64,000 nt of DNA from Berberis thunbergii (taxonomy: Eukaryota; Streptophyta; Magnoliopsida; Ranunculales; Berberidaceae), in contig QNQO01000799.1 in NCBI GenBank assembly GCA_003290165.1, positions 372,001 through 436,000 of the forward strand, given 5' to 3'. Shown one piece after another: positions 35,062 through 46,391 of this stretch; position 1 is the first letter of the stretch, and each line of letters opens with the position of its first letter. Below the pieces are notes generated by a model. It did not search any database. It was not told the DNA's origin and saw nothing but the letters and a program-made list of their open reading frames with translations. A program made the translations under genes and the position numbers.

Positions 35062-35518
35062 CTGAACTTGTCCAACAAAGTTAATTAGGAAGGATTGTAC
35101 AAACAACTACATGATACAAGTAATTCCCTCCAGTAATTCTGATTTAGAGTATATACAACAATCAAAAAACCAGATATTGATCTTATGGATAATGTACACT
35201 ATAAAATATAAGCATAATGAAGAATAAATTAATGTTAATTGTATTTGATCTCATGAGAGTTCCTCTGACCTTGAGGAACTCACAGAGTTGACAATGGACA
35301 CGTAATTTGAGCACAATGGATAGAGCACGTATGCAGTATTACTTAATGACTAGAAATGTAGCAGAGCTACATAAATAATTCAACTAATAAAAAAAGAGAA
35401 TATGGTCGGATTCGGATCTAATGGACATGTTGAATGTGCATCAAGGAAAGGAAACATAGCAATTTCACTGTTGCTAACCTATTGTAGGTATACATAGCAA
35501 AATTTCACTGTGCATCAA
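35062..35518. other. Spacer between AAA fragment and hairpin MITE
   Basis: AT-rich; nothing recognised. AAATTTCACTG and GCATCAAGGAAAGGAAA occur twice (near 35435-35475 and 35500-35526), a short local duplication beside the MITE. Confidence 0.35.
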
Positions 35519-35653
35519 GGAAAGGAAACCAGCGAAGGAGGGAGGGAGGACCCTCCATCCCCCTCGCGATGTGTGCCTCCCATCCCCTGCACGCATCGCG
35601 AGGGGATGGAGGGTCCTCCTCCCTCCTTCGCTGGTTTCCTCGACAATTAGAAT
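35519..35653. mobile_element. GC-rich hairpin MITE, copy 2
   Basis: GGAAACCAGCGAAGGAGGGA at the left pairs with TCCCTCCTTCGCTGGTTTCC at the right, and GGACCCTCCATCCCCCTCGC pairs with GCGAGGGGATGGAGGGTCC across a loop of about 25 bases, so the arms match almost perfectly over about 50 bp. The right end CCTCGACAATTAGAAT is the family terminus; the left terminus has lost its TGTCGAGG. It sits between the CTR9 and AAA fragments. The near-perfect pairing suggests it is a younger copy. Confidence 0.75.
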
Positions 35654-35957
35654 TTCTTTTTTTTTCTATAGTAGTTGTGCTCTACTGTTAAGCAATTTAA
35701 TCACATGACCTTCTAATGGACCATGCCTGTTAACGTTGGTTGATAACAGACGAGGGTGCACCCTGGAGTAATGAAAAGGCAAACAAAATAATTTGAGTGC
35801 AAAAGCAGTGATTATTGGTAACAGAAATAGTGATCCTAAGAAGAACTCATTCCAAAAAACTTTCCCAGTTCATTACTTGTTAAGATTGTCATAAGATCAT
35901 CAATAGACTTAATTTTTCTTTAAATAAGATGTTGGCGAAATAATAAGAAAGTGTTAC
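35654..35957. other. Spacer before CTR9 fragment
   Basis: No feature recognised in about 300 bp of AT-rich DNA. Confidence 0.35.
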
Positions 35958-36241
35958 CACATCATCATCAGCATGACAATCCTCAAGCCCAGCTGCAGCC
36001 AGAGGATCCTCAGCTGCATCATTCCCCTGGTCGTTCATCTGTTTTTTCTCTTCCACATCATCCATTTCCTCACTGTCATACTTCATTTCGGTCTCAGCTT
36101 CATCCATTTCATATTGTGACTTTTTGTCACGCTTTCTCCTCTTGTTGCTTTTTCTTCTTTTTCTATCACGCCCACCATCCTCATCATCAGCTGTGATCTA
36201 TCTTTGCGCTTAGGGACAGGAGCACTACTCTTCCATTGCTC
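35958..36241 (-). pseudogene. CTR9 (PAF1 complex subunit) C-terminal exon fragment
   Basis: After a TGCAG acceptor at 36242 the minus strand encodes EQWKSSAPVPKRKDRS. One frame over it then encodes DDEDGGRDRKRRKSNKRRKR, then SQYEMDEAETEMKYDSEEMD and DPLAAAGLEDCHADDD, ending at a GTAACA donor. The QW-K-S-S-x-P...KR-DRS start, the long basic-acidic tail and the L-A-A-A-G-L-E-D motif are those of the C-terminus of plant CTR9 (VIP6/ELF8), a TPR subunit of the nuclear PAF1 transcription complex. A 1-nt frameshift near 36190 breaks it. The TPR-encoding exons are absent. Confidence 0.75.
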
Positions 36242-39082
36242 CTGCACATGGATAAAAAAAATTGACATTTGAATGCACAATGCACATCTAAAGCTACATA
36301 AATAGTCATACAGTAATACTATCTGATAACAATGGTTCCAGAGATCTGGACAAATAATATCATGCAAGGCAATGACATTTTGAAAACCAAAGTACTCTTA
36401 GATCTGTCAATTCTACCTACTCACAATAGAAATCAATAATAAAAAATTTAACATAAAGGCTCGGTGACTTGGTATGAACCAGATTGCTTTGAAACGAAAT
36501 TTTATTATTTGCATCTATGATGGTTTTCTTGCACCACATCTTCTTTTGATCCATGATGGTTTAGACTTCTTCTTTTGATCCATGATGGTTTTCTTGCACC
36601 ACAACATCTCATATGTTATTTCTGTTAAATAATACAGTATATTGACGCATAAAAATGAAAGTTTATGATTATTAAATTGGAATTAGTCTTGTTGTGAGGA
36701 ATGATGTAAGAGCATAACACACTATAAAAGTTGTCTCAATTGCTCCTCGCCTGAGAGAAACAAAGAGATTGATGAAGTGAGTGCAGAGTAGTCAGGGTAA
36801 ACAAAAAGATAATACAATCAAGAGAAACTAACAAAAAAAAAACACCTAATTACTAAGTAAAAATAATAAATAGGACTCCTAAGGAGTCTCCTCAGGTCAG
36901 ATCCATGTGTACCCACATGCTATCTAGTAAGTAGCAAGGTCTTTATCAAACCAAGTCAATATAAAGCTCTAATCCAACCATGATTGCTCCAGAACCTATT
37001 AGTTTGTAATCCAACCATGATTGGTCCATGAAAGGCCTCCTATTACTGTAGGGCAAACTATGGAAAGAGTAAACAAGGGATTCATTTCTGGACTTGGTTG
37101 GAACTCAATGCTTCGGTAAGCAGGGTCCTGCTTTGCTTTCTACTTTTTTCCATTTAACAAATTGTATTTAGCAGTCACACAGTCAATGAACTAATGCTAG
37201 AATTTCCTGTGTAATAAAAAAAAAGAAGGTGTTAGAATCCATCTAGAGTGAGAAATAAACCATCGGGTGGTGTATTGCCCAACTGTTTGTATGAGTGGTA
37301 AAGTTTGTTTGTTTTGTTAGCTGAAAGAAGTATAATCACTTATTTTGTTGTGAAAATTGTTTGTGTTTCCAGAATTGTCAAAATTTTCTATGTTCTTGTT
37401 ATTACTTTGATGTGATTGAATAATTGGGCCCAAATGAAAACTATATAAAACACAAACTCACCTAAATGTCCCCATCAAGGCTTGTTTTTCAAGTCAATAA
37501 TACGATTTTTCTAGTATTTCACTCGACAAAGTAAGAAAAAATAATTCTGATTGAGTATCAACTGCCTTCTGAATATTTTTCACACCAAAAACTTGTATGC
37601 GATCACTACAGTTGCATGACCTCAAGTTCATATACAATTGTATTATTTGAAAGCAAAATGTGTGAGAGTAAAAATTCAAAGTTTGAATTTGAGTTATCCT
37701 CTTACATGAGAATGAATACTCTCTCATGAGACATGCCATGTGCTTAAAGGAAATTGTCTATGTCATATACAAAAACATTTGATAAAAGAAAAAGTTTTTT
37801 ATTTTTAAAAAAAAGTTATTTTGGCATAGGAAAATCGACTTCACCTTTGATATGTCGCTTTCAGTTAGAGACCATTATGAAAAAGTACAAAGTCGTTCTA
37901 AAATTAACTGTTACAAAATGAAATCGATTTCACCCTGTATCTCGTGGAATTCACCCGTCTACTTCAAATCAAAACCTATTTGAAAATGTCAAGAAATTGT
38001 CATTTGAGAAGATAGCGAAAAATAATAATAATAATAAATTTAAATAAATAGAAAAAGGGAGGATAAAATTGAAGCAATTTATTTGTCCCTATTTCTTATT
38101 CCAAAATTTCGAAAATCAATAGGACATTTGTTCAATACTTGGCAAGAAAGAGAGATTGGGGCTTATTGGGACCCACACTATGATTGGGAAGTACAATGGC
38201 AAAAAGAAGGAGATTTGTTGTAATTAAACCGAAATGTGATTCTACTAAGGAAATAAATCTCATTTATATACAAAAACAACTTCAAACCTATTTATAGGCA
38301 AAAACATTTATCTAGGGAGTGACACCTAGCTTTCACATGGGGTAAGCTTATACTACCTTATAGCATAAGGTGGCATATGGACATTCACCATCTTCTAACT
38401 TCTTCTACAACACTCCCCCTTGGATGTTCACCTTAAAGTGGTTATAATAAATACCAATTTTGGTGAAAGAAATTATACCCATACTTCACCGTAATTTGAT
38501 GAATTTAAGTTACCACGGGTAGGAAGGAGTTCCACCTAGGAAACCAAAAATCACATTGAGAGCATACAATACAACATTTAACAACCCGGTCAATAAGAAC
38601 ACATGGGCACGCTTACCACTTAGCTTTCCATCCATATCTTTAATTTTTATTGGCTTCATTTCTCAAAACCACCGGGAAAAACCCATTGTTTCATAGACAA
38701 GTTGGTTTCTTGCACATTCCTTGATGTTTGGCATGCTAATTTCCCTAACTCTCTCTATCTAGTCTTTTCACCAAATTTTCAACAAAGTGTTGGGTTTCAA
38801 ACCAGTGAATAATATAAATAACACAAAGAGGTGAAGTTCCAAAGAGAAATATGCTGGAGATATTTGAGGTTAGGCCTGGTGAAGAGGCCTATAAATTGGA
38901 TGTTATTTAATGAAATTATTCAAATAGTTTGATGACAAATAAATTAATTTAAAATTATAAGCAATTTCAAGAACTTCACCAGCAAGGAACTTGGAGGACA
39001 ACGCAGAAGTATGCGAGGACACTTCTTGAATTGTCGAAACAAGAAGATGAGAAAGGCATCATCATATTCCTCCTCTTGGTCG
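36242..39082. other. Transposon-like intergenic DNA without a gene
   Basis: A short tandem repeat containing TTTTGATCCATGATGGTTT lies at about 36516-36600. At about 38150-38450 a segment with CTATTTATAGGC, CTTCTTCTACAACACTCCCC and CTTGGATGTTC resembles the boundary of an LTR and internal region read on the minus strand, but no partner LTR is found. The remainder is AT-rich and unassigned. Confidence 0.35.
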
Positions 39083-40542
39083 ATGCTGACAGGAAGAGAG
39101 AGGTTGATGAGATTGGTGGGCAAGAGGTGAGCCGGATTCTCCCCAACTATCATTCACTCTTCAATTCCCCCAAATCCAAATAAAAAGTACTCTCTCTCTT
39201 TCTCCCCCTTTCCTCTTCTTATGTCTGTCTATCTTTTCACTAACTCACACTCACTTCATTTATTTTACAGATCAATTCCAATATCCCCAAAGAAGAAGCC
39301 TCCCAAGGCCAGGGATCTTCTTCAAATGCTGTTGCTGCTGCTGGTGGTGAAATGCCTGGTTTCGATCAAGTCACATGCGGTCTGCGGAACCGATTCTGTT
39401 CTCAATACTCACCTAGGTATAATTTCGGAATACAGTCATTACATTTCCCTGCACGTTATTTTAATTTGGGTTTAGGAAAAGATGATGTTGTTTTTTTTGG
39501 TGTGTGTGGGGGATTTGAAGTATAGAGTTTCCCAATAGTTCTATGTTTTACCAAATAAAAAAAAGTGTTAACTTGAAGTTACCCAATGGTGAAATAAATA
39601 CCAAACATAACGAAGAAATGAAGGTTTGGCTTTCTAACATGGTGGAAAGGTTAATGTGGATGTGGAGAGAGCTTTCCATCTCTATTGATTCTACAGAATT
39701 TTAACCAAATTTAAAATTACACAAAAACATACAATTAGATTATGGTACTGCTTCTGATTAAAAACCAAAATGTGCGTATTGCAGCAAGTAAAATGTCTCT
39801 TATATATTTCAAATTTATGAGTTTTAAGCTTAGACTTGGTTGTTGTTTAGAATGATTATTGATACTTATGGATATTAATTCTTTTGGCAGATGCATGCTA
39901 AGCTAGGGGAACCAAGCGGAAGCTCACCCAAAGCACACTTTTTCAATTTAAATTTTGCTCAAAGTCATCAAAACTCAAAAGTGGATATTAGTTCAGGTGA
40001 ACCAATCAATTTGGGGGCTGATGTAATGCAGAATTTTGTAGATGACCATTTGCATAAGTTGGATACTGCTGCAGATGATCCTCCATCCTCCTCACAGTCT
40101 ATTCCTGAAGCACATGAAGAAGTTTCTTGGGAAAACCTAGATGAGCAGATATTATTATTAAAGAGGAAGTAAAAACTCCTACCTTTGTGATGTGCGAGGT
40201 TGATAGGGGCAATCCTATGGAAGACAGTAAAATCAATATCTTGGAAACATTCATTGTGGGGCGTAGATTTAGTGAAGTCAAGTTGAGTGAAGGCTATAAA
40301 ATTTTTCTTTTGAGAGACCCAAATAATGCGAGGATCCCAATGCGATCAAGGTCCATTAACATTTCTTGAAAATTTCCCTGTTTAAGTTCTGTTTTCCTTT
40401 GAAAGATTGCTGACTATTTGGGTCACCTTGAATCAGGTGCTTTCTGTAGATTCAAGATGCTCAAAACTGTTAGGTTTTCTCCCTCGAGAACTTGCTAAAT
40501 GTATTTCTCCTCTAATTGTAAAAGTTTAACTTGAACCTTGAG
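39083..40542 (+). pseudogene. FAN1 pseudogene, N-terminal exons (UBZ4 and HIRAN domains)
   Basis: Plus-strand exons: 39083-39186 (starts MLTGRERLMRLVGKR like plant FAN1), 39271-39416 (EEASQGQGSSSNAV..., GGEMPGFDQVTC; then one frame over VCGTDSVLNTHL), 39891-40350 (UBZ4 end, then TRGTKRKLTQ-type ARGTKRKLTQSTLFQFKFCS; acidic linker EPINLGADVMQNFVDDHLHK; HIRAN ILETFIVGRRFSEVKLSEG and LLRDPNNAR) and 40437-40542 (SKLLGFLPRELAKCISPLI). UBZ4 recruits FAN1 to ubiquitinated FANCD2; HIRAN binds DNA. Breaks: stop or frame loss after GKR in exon 1, frame change inside the zinc finger, TAA at the residue after the last zinc Cys, further frameshifts after the DEQ and NNAR positions, and a stop in exon 4. 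Domain order shows this is the front half of FAN1, yet it lies 10 kb downstream of the back half on the same strand. Confidence 0.85.
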
Positions 40543-42164
40543 GTATTTACCTACCACTACTTATTTTGCAGATAATAATTATGTTTACATTATATTACGT
40601 TATTCTGAATGAAACATAATATCTGGTGCTTCAGTATTTTTTTCCCAGGAACTGAGCTTCATTGTTTTTGCATGTTGTCAAGAAGTTTTGTCATTTTCTA
40701 TGCTACATCTGTTCCAACACTGCTGTTTTACAGTATGATAGATAATTTTATCATTTAAAATTACATTAAAAAAATAGTGTTAATTGAGTAAAAAGGATCG
40801 GCTCCTGTAGAGTATGGACACCTGTGAATTATAATCAAGTGGGTATATTTATCACTCAAATTTTTTATTTTTATTATTATTTTCTTCTGTCTGGTACTTG
40901 AGTTGAATAGGTTTGCCACCAAGAACATTGTCTACAAGGCGTAAGGAATGTGAGGTAGGCATGCATGCTTTGTAACAGGGGAAGGGAAGAATGTGACTAC
41001 CTTCAATTGTGGCATCCCTTGTATCATGAGTTAGAGTTCCTTTTTTGTGTTCCCTGTGGTGGTGGAATTGGCGGCTCAATATGTCAATCACTTTAGCTTT
41101 TAAGGCTTGGTACATGTGTGCCTTTAATGCGGGCATTCTGAAGCTCTAAATTTTTTTGGGGAGGATCAAGATGATTTTTGGGAAAGGGATGAGTTTTAAG
41201 AAGGTGAAGATGGCAGTTGTTGCAAACATTTGATGAGCTAACTTCCTCCATTATGAAAACCTCCTCTTCTGAGTGGTTAACCTTCTTTCCGAGGCCTCAA
41301 CACGATTCCATATTCATTAGAATGATCTTAGGTTACGCATTCTGCCGTTGTAAAGAAAAGGATGATAGTATCTTCAAATTTGAGGTGAGTTAAGTAGAAC
41401 CCTCTTCCTTTACCTTGAAATCTGAAATAAGGACCAACTAATTTACTTGGCAAAAAACCTACTCAACGATTAACAAACCAGGGTAAAGATGAAGGAAGAG
41501 ATATATTCGCCTAGCCAAATTGCTTATAGAAACCAAAAGCAAAAGATGAAATTAGATTCCGTTTCGATTCACGCAGAGAGAGCGTGTGGGCTTTCGTGGT
41601 CTAGGGCAAAGATACAAATTTTGGTTCACCCTAAAAAATCTCCACAAAACTTCCCAGCTCACATTATTTTTAAAAGTGTCCAAGAGAAGGAAAACATCAG
41701 AGTTCTAAGTTAAAGCAACGACTGATATGATTGTTTTCTTTTAAACATGCGGTATGCACTATATGTATGTATACTGTGATATGTTGCATATGTGATACAA
41801 TCTCGTGATACATCTCTTAAGGCCCTAATACTATATAATACGTATCACACGATATTCAAAATCACACTCGCAGTTGATATTTCATAGGCTGCAAGTTTTC
41901 CCTTTTAAGTGGTGTATTCAATCTCTCAGATAATAGCCACATTGTCCTAAATCTAAGCACTTGTTGTACTTCAAAAAGATTCAAATGACGGAGGATAGAA
42001 GATGTATAGGAAAGGTACTAAAGATTTGATGCTGTTGATACATACTGCCTCACGGTCATAGGATTTTTAAGGGAGTCGAGTCTGCTTTTTGTTAGAAAGT
42101 TGAGACCAACATTAATGACCTAGCAGCTGGGAAGCATGGACTCTTGGAAAAACCCTCCAAATCC
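40543..42164. other. Unassigned; may hold decayed FAN1 continuation
   Basis: A minus-strand open frame (40852-41136) and a plus-strand one (41489-41713) give translations that I do not recognise. I looked for the next FAN1 exons (family block around GPWFRMS...SYPE) and did not find them. Confidence 0.35.
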
Positions 42165-43385
42165 TAGTAAAACACGTGTCGGATACAGATACGCGTGCGA
42201 TTTGCGGCTGACACGTATCCGACACACGGTCAATGTGTCAGTCAACTTGACTTGGTTCGAACACGGCATGGGCACGGTCCGGATTCGGTTGCTAATAATA
42301 TTTTTTTTTCAGATCTTGATAAGATCGGACAGACGAGATGTAAAGCCCTAATATAAAACCTAATCTCCTGATTTCGTCTTTCTCAAACCACATACACATA
42401 CCTAACCAGCAGAGAGGAGGAACCAAGGAAGAAAAAGAAAAGAAAGAAGGAAGAGGAAGAAGAGAAAGAAGGAAGGGAAGAAGAAGGAGTCTCCATCGGA
42501 CACGTGAAGAAGACGCCGATTGAAGCTCTCCTTTCCAGATCTCAGGTTCGTCTCTCACTCAGTCACTCTCTGAGTCTCTGTCCTTCTGCGCTTCTTTACA
42601 GATCTGAGATCTCTGTTCTTCATCTCTTCACTTCTTAGATACATAAATCAAACATCACTACTCTGTGACTTTATTCATTACTATCTTGATTTCTGGTGAT
42701 CCATAGCAGGAACAACAAATTCTACATTGTTTGAAATAAGAATAAACAGGCCCCCATATACACTATTTAAGTCAATAAGTCATGAAAAAACAGACACCCA
42801 TAGACACATATATAGACCAACTAGGGAAAAGATCCCTATCTATCTATGAATTGTTATTGCTATCTTTTTCATATTTGTTCTTTTACTCGGAGATGTCTTC
42901 ACATTTTGGCTGTTTTGTGAGATTTTTATCTCGAATCATACTTATCTCTAGAGGTCACGATTTTTTTTGCAAAAGTTACCACCAGTTCCTTCAACTTTAT
43001 TGAAAAAGATGACACTCAGCTCATTACAGTGCATTGCATTCCTTCATTTCTTTTGTTATGCGGTTTGGGTATTAATTAAAAGCCCATTTGGTGAGGGGTT
43101 GTATGAGGGGCTTGATTGGCTCTCTAATAACAATGCTAACAAGGCATAGAAGTTCAAAGATTGTTCTTGGTATACAAGGCATAGAAGTTCAAAGATTGTT
43201 CAAATATTATTAATTATTGTTTATGAGTTATGAGATTATGTTAATAGTTTTTTAACAAAATATAAAAATAAAAATAAGGTTTGATTGACGTGTCGCCGAG
43301 TTCTAGTTTTTTGAAAATTGCCGAGGCGCTGTGTCGTATCCGTATCCGATACGACACGCGTATCCAAGTCCGTGCATCCTAGATG
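42165..43385. mobile_element. GTGTCCGAC-type element with leader-like cargo
   Basis: The left end CACGTGTCGGATACAGATAC (about 42174) and the right end GTATCCGATACGACACGCGT...CCGTGCATCCTAGATG (about 43340-43384) are related and inverted. The cargo starts AAGCCCTAATATAAAACC (42340-42360), then a purine-rich tract and a splice-donor-like CAG|GTTCGTCTC (42543-42553). That is the look of a host gene's promoter and 5' leader. A further CGTGTCC-rich piece lies at 43565-43635. No transposase is seen. Confidence 0.45.
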
Positions 43386-43746
43386 CCAATATAATAAGAT
43401 TTTGACTATGACATGAATTTGATTAATGCAAATTATTTGAATTTTTTGGATTTAAACTTTATCTTAATGAGGTTTCAAACCATTATCATTTACTTAAGGT
43501 ATTACATGCATTTAAGGATTTATTTAATATATATAAGAAATTTATATTAATTATTTTATTATATTCATGTGTACGTGTCCTACTTTGTCGAGATTGCTCG
43601 TGTTGCCATGTCGTGTCCATCGTGCTCCCCAGGTGAGTGACTGAAGAATGGGGAACTTTTTTCTATAAGTCAGCTGATAGCCTATTGAAAGGGGAAGAGA
43701 TATTATGAGATGGAAAGCAGGTTTTGAATGGGGGAGAAATGGTGAG

Positions 43747-44154
43747 TTATGCTCCAAATACTTCCATTAATTGGTAGACCAAAGTCACCAGACAAGAATT
43801 ATTGCTAACACAGTATGCATTTCTTCCAAGATGGCAAGATTTTGAAAAGGACCAATGGAGGCCCGAACTTGATGGTTGACCCTTTCTACAGCTTGAGCAG
43901 CAATCCCAGGGGATTGAAAGAAGTATCACTAAAGATGAAGTTGAAATGGTTAGATCAGAAAGAAAGTACCGCTTAGTGATGATGTTACAATTGCCATCAG
44001 TGACCTGTCCCAAAAAGGTCTCCAGGTTGGATGGATTCTCAACAGAATTCTTCTGAATTGATCCACCATTATATGCCAGAAGATGAAAGTGGTCAACGAC
44101 TTTATTGAAAGAAAATTTTCGGACTGCCGTCTGAACATCACTTTTGTACTTCAA
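43747..44154 (-). other. Protein-like fragment, unrecognised
   Basis: The minus strand encodes KVVDHFHLLAYNGGSIQKNS, then FLGQVTDGNCNIITKRYFL, and after an apparent intron or frameshift GIAAQAVERVNHQVRASIGP, then LEEMHTVL. Codon use and composition look like real protein and unlike the neighbouring AT-rich DNA, but I cannot assign a family. It lies directly before a LINE fragment on the other strand. It could be a fragment of a conserved host gene. Confidence 0.35.
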
Positions 44155-44299
44155 TTTTAAACAAGAATGGGAGCAAAATGGTTGCTGATTCAGGCCAATT
44201 GATTTTGTAGGTAATCAGGCAAATACGTTTTAAACGGTCAAAAGGCACGTCAGGCGTGATCCTCAAGGTTGAAGCGACCAACATTTTTATAGGAGTTGA

Positions 44300-44910
44300 A
44301 GTGAATCCCTAGTGATCTGAGATCCAATATTACAATACGCCGATGATACTGTCATGTTTATTGATGTCATCCATGATTTAGTTCAAGCTTTCCACTACAT
44401 TTTTAGTTATGTTTCGAACGGTATCAAGGTTGAATGTCAAATTCCAGGTTTTGGGATTAGTGTTAGTAATTTCGCTACAAAAATATCTTGGGATTTCACC
44501 CAAGATATCTCAATCTAGGATGATATTCTCAAGATGATGGAAAGAAGGTTAGGCATTCGGAAAAAAAGAAGTCTGTTTCTTAGGCAAAGAGGGCCATGCT
44601 CATTGAGAGCACACTTTCTAGCATTCCCTTGCATTGGATGTCGTTTATGACCATTTCAGCATCAGTGGGCAAACAAGTCGAAGAACTACAATGTGGAACT
44701 TCTCCCAAAAGAGCAATGGGGACTTGAAATAAGGAAATCTCAAGATTTTGACAAGGCTCTTTTCTCCAAATGGTTATGGAGATGGTGTGTAAAATCAGGC
44801 ATTACGGGACAGATTATTCAAGCAAAATATGAAATGGAATATCCGGATTGATATACCATACCAAGCAGGTGAACTACTCTTATGGTAGTGTTGTTTGGAA
44901 GCTATTATTA
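44300..44910 (+). mobile_element. LINE (L1-like) reverse transcriptase fragment
   Basis: LQYADDTVMF at about 44330 is the RT catalytic YADD block of plant L1 elements. Some 430 bp later FSKWLWRWC...QIIQAKY matches the K-W-L-W-R-F...I-x-x-K-Y block downstream of the RT. Frames shift and stops occur. No poly(A) tail or target duplication was identified. Confidence 0.75.
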
Positions 44911-45151
44911 TTGGTGTTGTTATTATTGTAATTGTTATTGTTGTTGAGCCAAACACAAACCAGATCTTACTGCCTAGTCAAATACAAACAAAATTGAGAG
45001 CGCATGAAAAACTACAAGCAAAATTACAGAGAAAGTACGTTATCCCAGGTAAACATTGAAGAGATCTAAAGGCATAGTTTTTTTTTAGAATTATAAGCTG
45101 AACCCCAAGGCCATATAGTTTCCTTAACTGACAGAAACACTCCCCAATTGT

Positions 45152-45340
45152 TAGGGGTCTTTGTTTATCCCACTTATAAGTGGCACATGACTAGTGAGTG
45201 TTAAGTGGCTCATGAATAGTAAGTATTTATAAAAGTAAGTGGCTATAAGTGATTGCAATAAATTATTGCTCCATGAAAGTAAGTGGCCATCCTCAACCTG
45301 GCCATAAGTGCACATGAAATAAGGTTGAGGATGGCAATAA
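45152..45340. mobile_element. Possible small MITE (CACTTATAAGTGG family)
   Basis: TTAGGGGTCTTTGTTTATCC, then CACTTATAAGTGGCACATGA, with several AAGTGGC repeats. A related sequence at 50780-50912 ends CCACTTATAAGTAGTGCAAA...ACCCCCTTAG in inverted orientation. Boundaries are uncertain. Confidence 0.35.
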
Positions 45341-45639
45341 ACTTCATCATATCACGTAAAGGATTGCAAACGATTAGGAAATGGACCCAATGGCTAAACT
45401 TACATCTACCTTGGAGGACAAACTGTGGAATGAAGGATTTAGATAGGTAGATTTCGGATGACTCTTCAAAAAGGACTTTCAGGAAGGAAAAAAAAACTAT
45501 CACAAGCTTTTCTAGTAGTGCAAAATCAACAATCTTATCCTCGATATGAAAAGTTGGGAAAAAAAAGTTTGCCCTCGAATGAATATTTTGATATGGATCA
45601 TTGTTCAAGAAAATATAGAAAACTGTTTTGGGGTTTTAG

Positions 45640-46290
45640 ACATACCCCCTAATACTAATTCAAATTTAGACATACCCCCGTCAATCTATCTCTTACCAAA
45701 ACTTCTTCTCCAACTTCCCGTCATGTGAGGAGCATACTTATGCTCAAAATTTTCAATGACACATCTCAAGGCGCGATGAGTGGTTATGATTAAAAAATGT
45801 TAAATTAGAATAAATGCATTAATAATTCATCATTTTTTCTTCTTCCCTGTCACAACCACACCCCTCCCTAGCCACCACCTCCTGCCCTCATATCTCTCCT
45901 CTCTGAATGCAACTCCCAATATTCATTCCACCTATACAACACCATGGCCACCACAACTCTCTCCTACACCAGACCAGACCACCTTAAGTTATCATCCTTA
46001 AGAAAACCATATTACTTCAAAATTTCTCAAGTTTAAAAGCTCATTCACAATCTTGAACATTCTCATTGAATCCTTAATTGACCTCCAAGACCTAACCCAT
46101 TAATAGAGAAGGCGGTGGAGAAGGGGTCTTTTGTGATTTCGGTGTGTGGATTTGATTTGGTTCCAGTGGAGATGGGGGTGGGGAATTGGCTTCGTGGAAC
46201 TCAAATCCAAAACAGAGAGACGAATACGAATTCCACTACTGTGTGAGGAAGGTTCATGGAACCCTATGAAGGCACACCACTTCCCCAAAA
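45640..46290. repeat. Left member of an inverted repeat pair (about 0.6 kb)
   Basis: Contains TTTAGACATACCCCCTAATA, GCATACTTATGCTCAAAATT and TTCTTCTTCCCTGTCACAAC. The reverse complement recurs at about 49800-50400 (TTTTGAGCATAAGTGTGCTC, GGGGGGTTGTGCAGGGAAGA). Similarity is moderate and patchy. It appears inserted in the far end of the gypsy remnant and carries leader-like CT-rich DNA. Confidence 0.5.
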
Positions 46291-46391
46291 TATAAATTAG
46301 CGATGTGGTGCATCATTAGTCTTTCGACAAAGAATAAAATGAGCCATTTTGGAAAAAAACAGTCGACCACCAGAAAAACTGAATTGGAATC

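Noticed and set aside
35951..36196. Plus-strand His/Pro-rich open frame
   Set aside because: Antisense of the acidic-basic CTR9 tail; no independent support.
42292..42558. 88-codon minus-strand frame rich in Leu, Pro and Phe
   Set aside because: Antisense of a purine-rich leader tract; composition artefact.
44870..44945. TTATTATTG-rich stretch as a LINE poly(A)/microsatellite tail
   Set aside because: It lies at the end of the LINE fragment, but target duplications could not be shown and the repeat is irregular.
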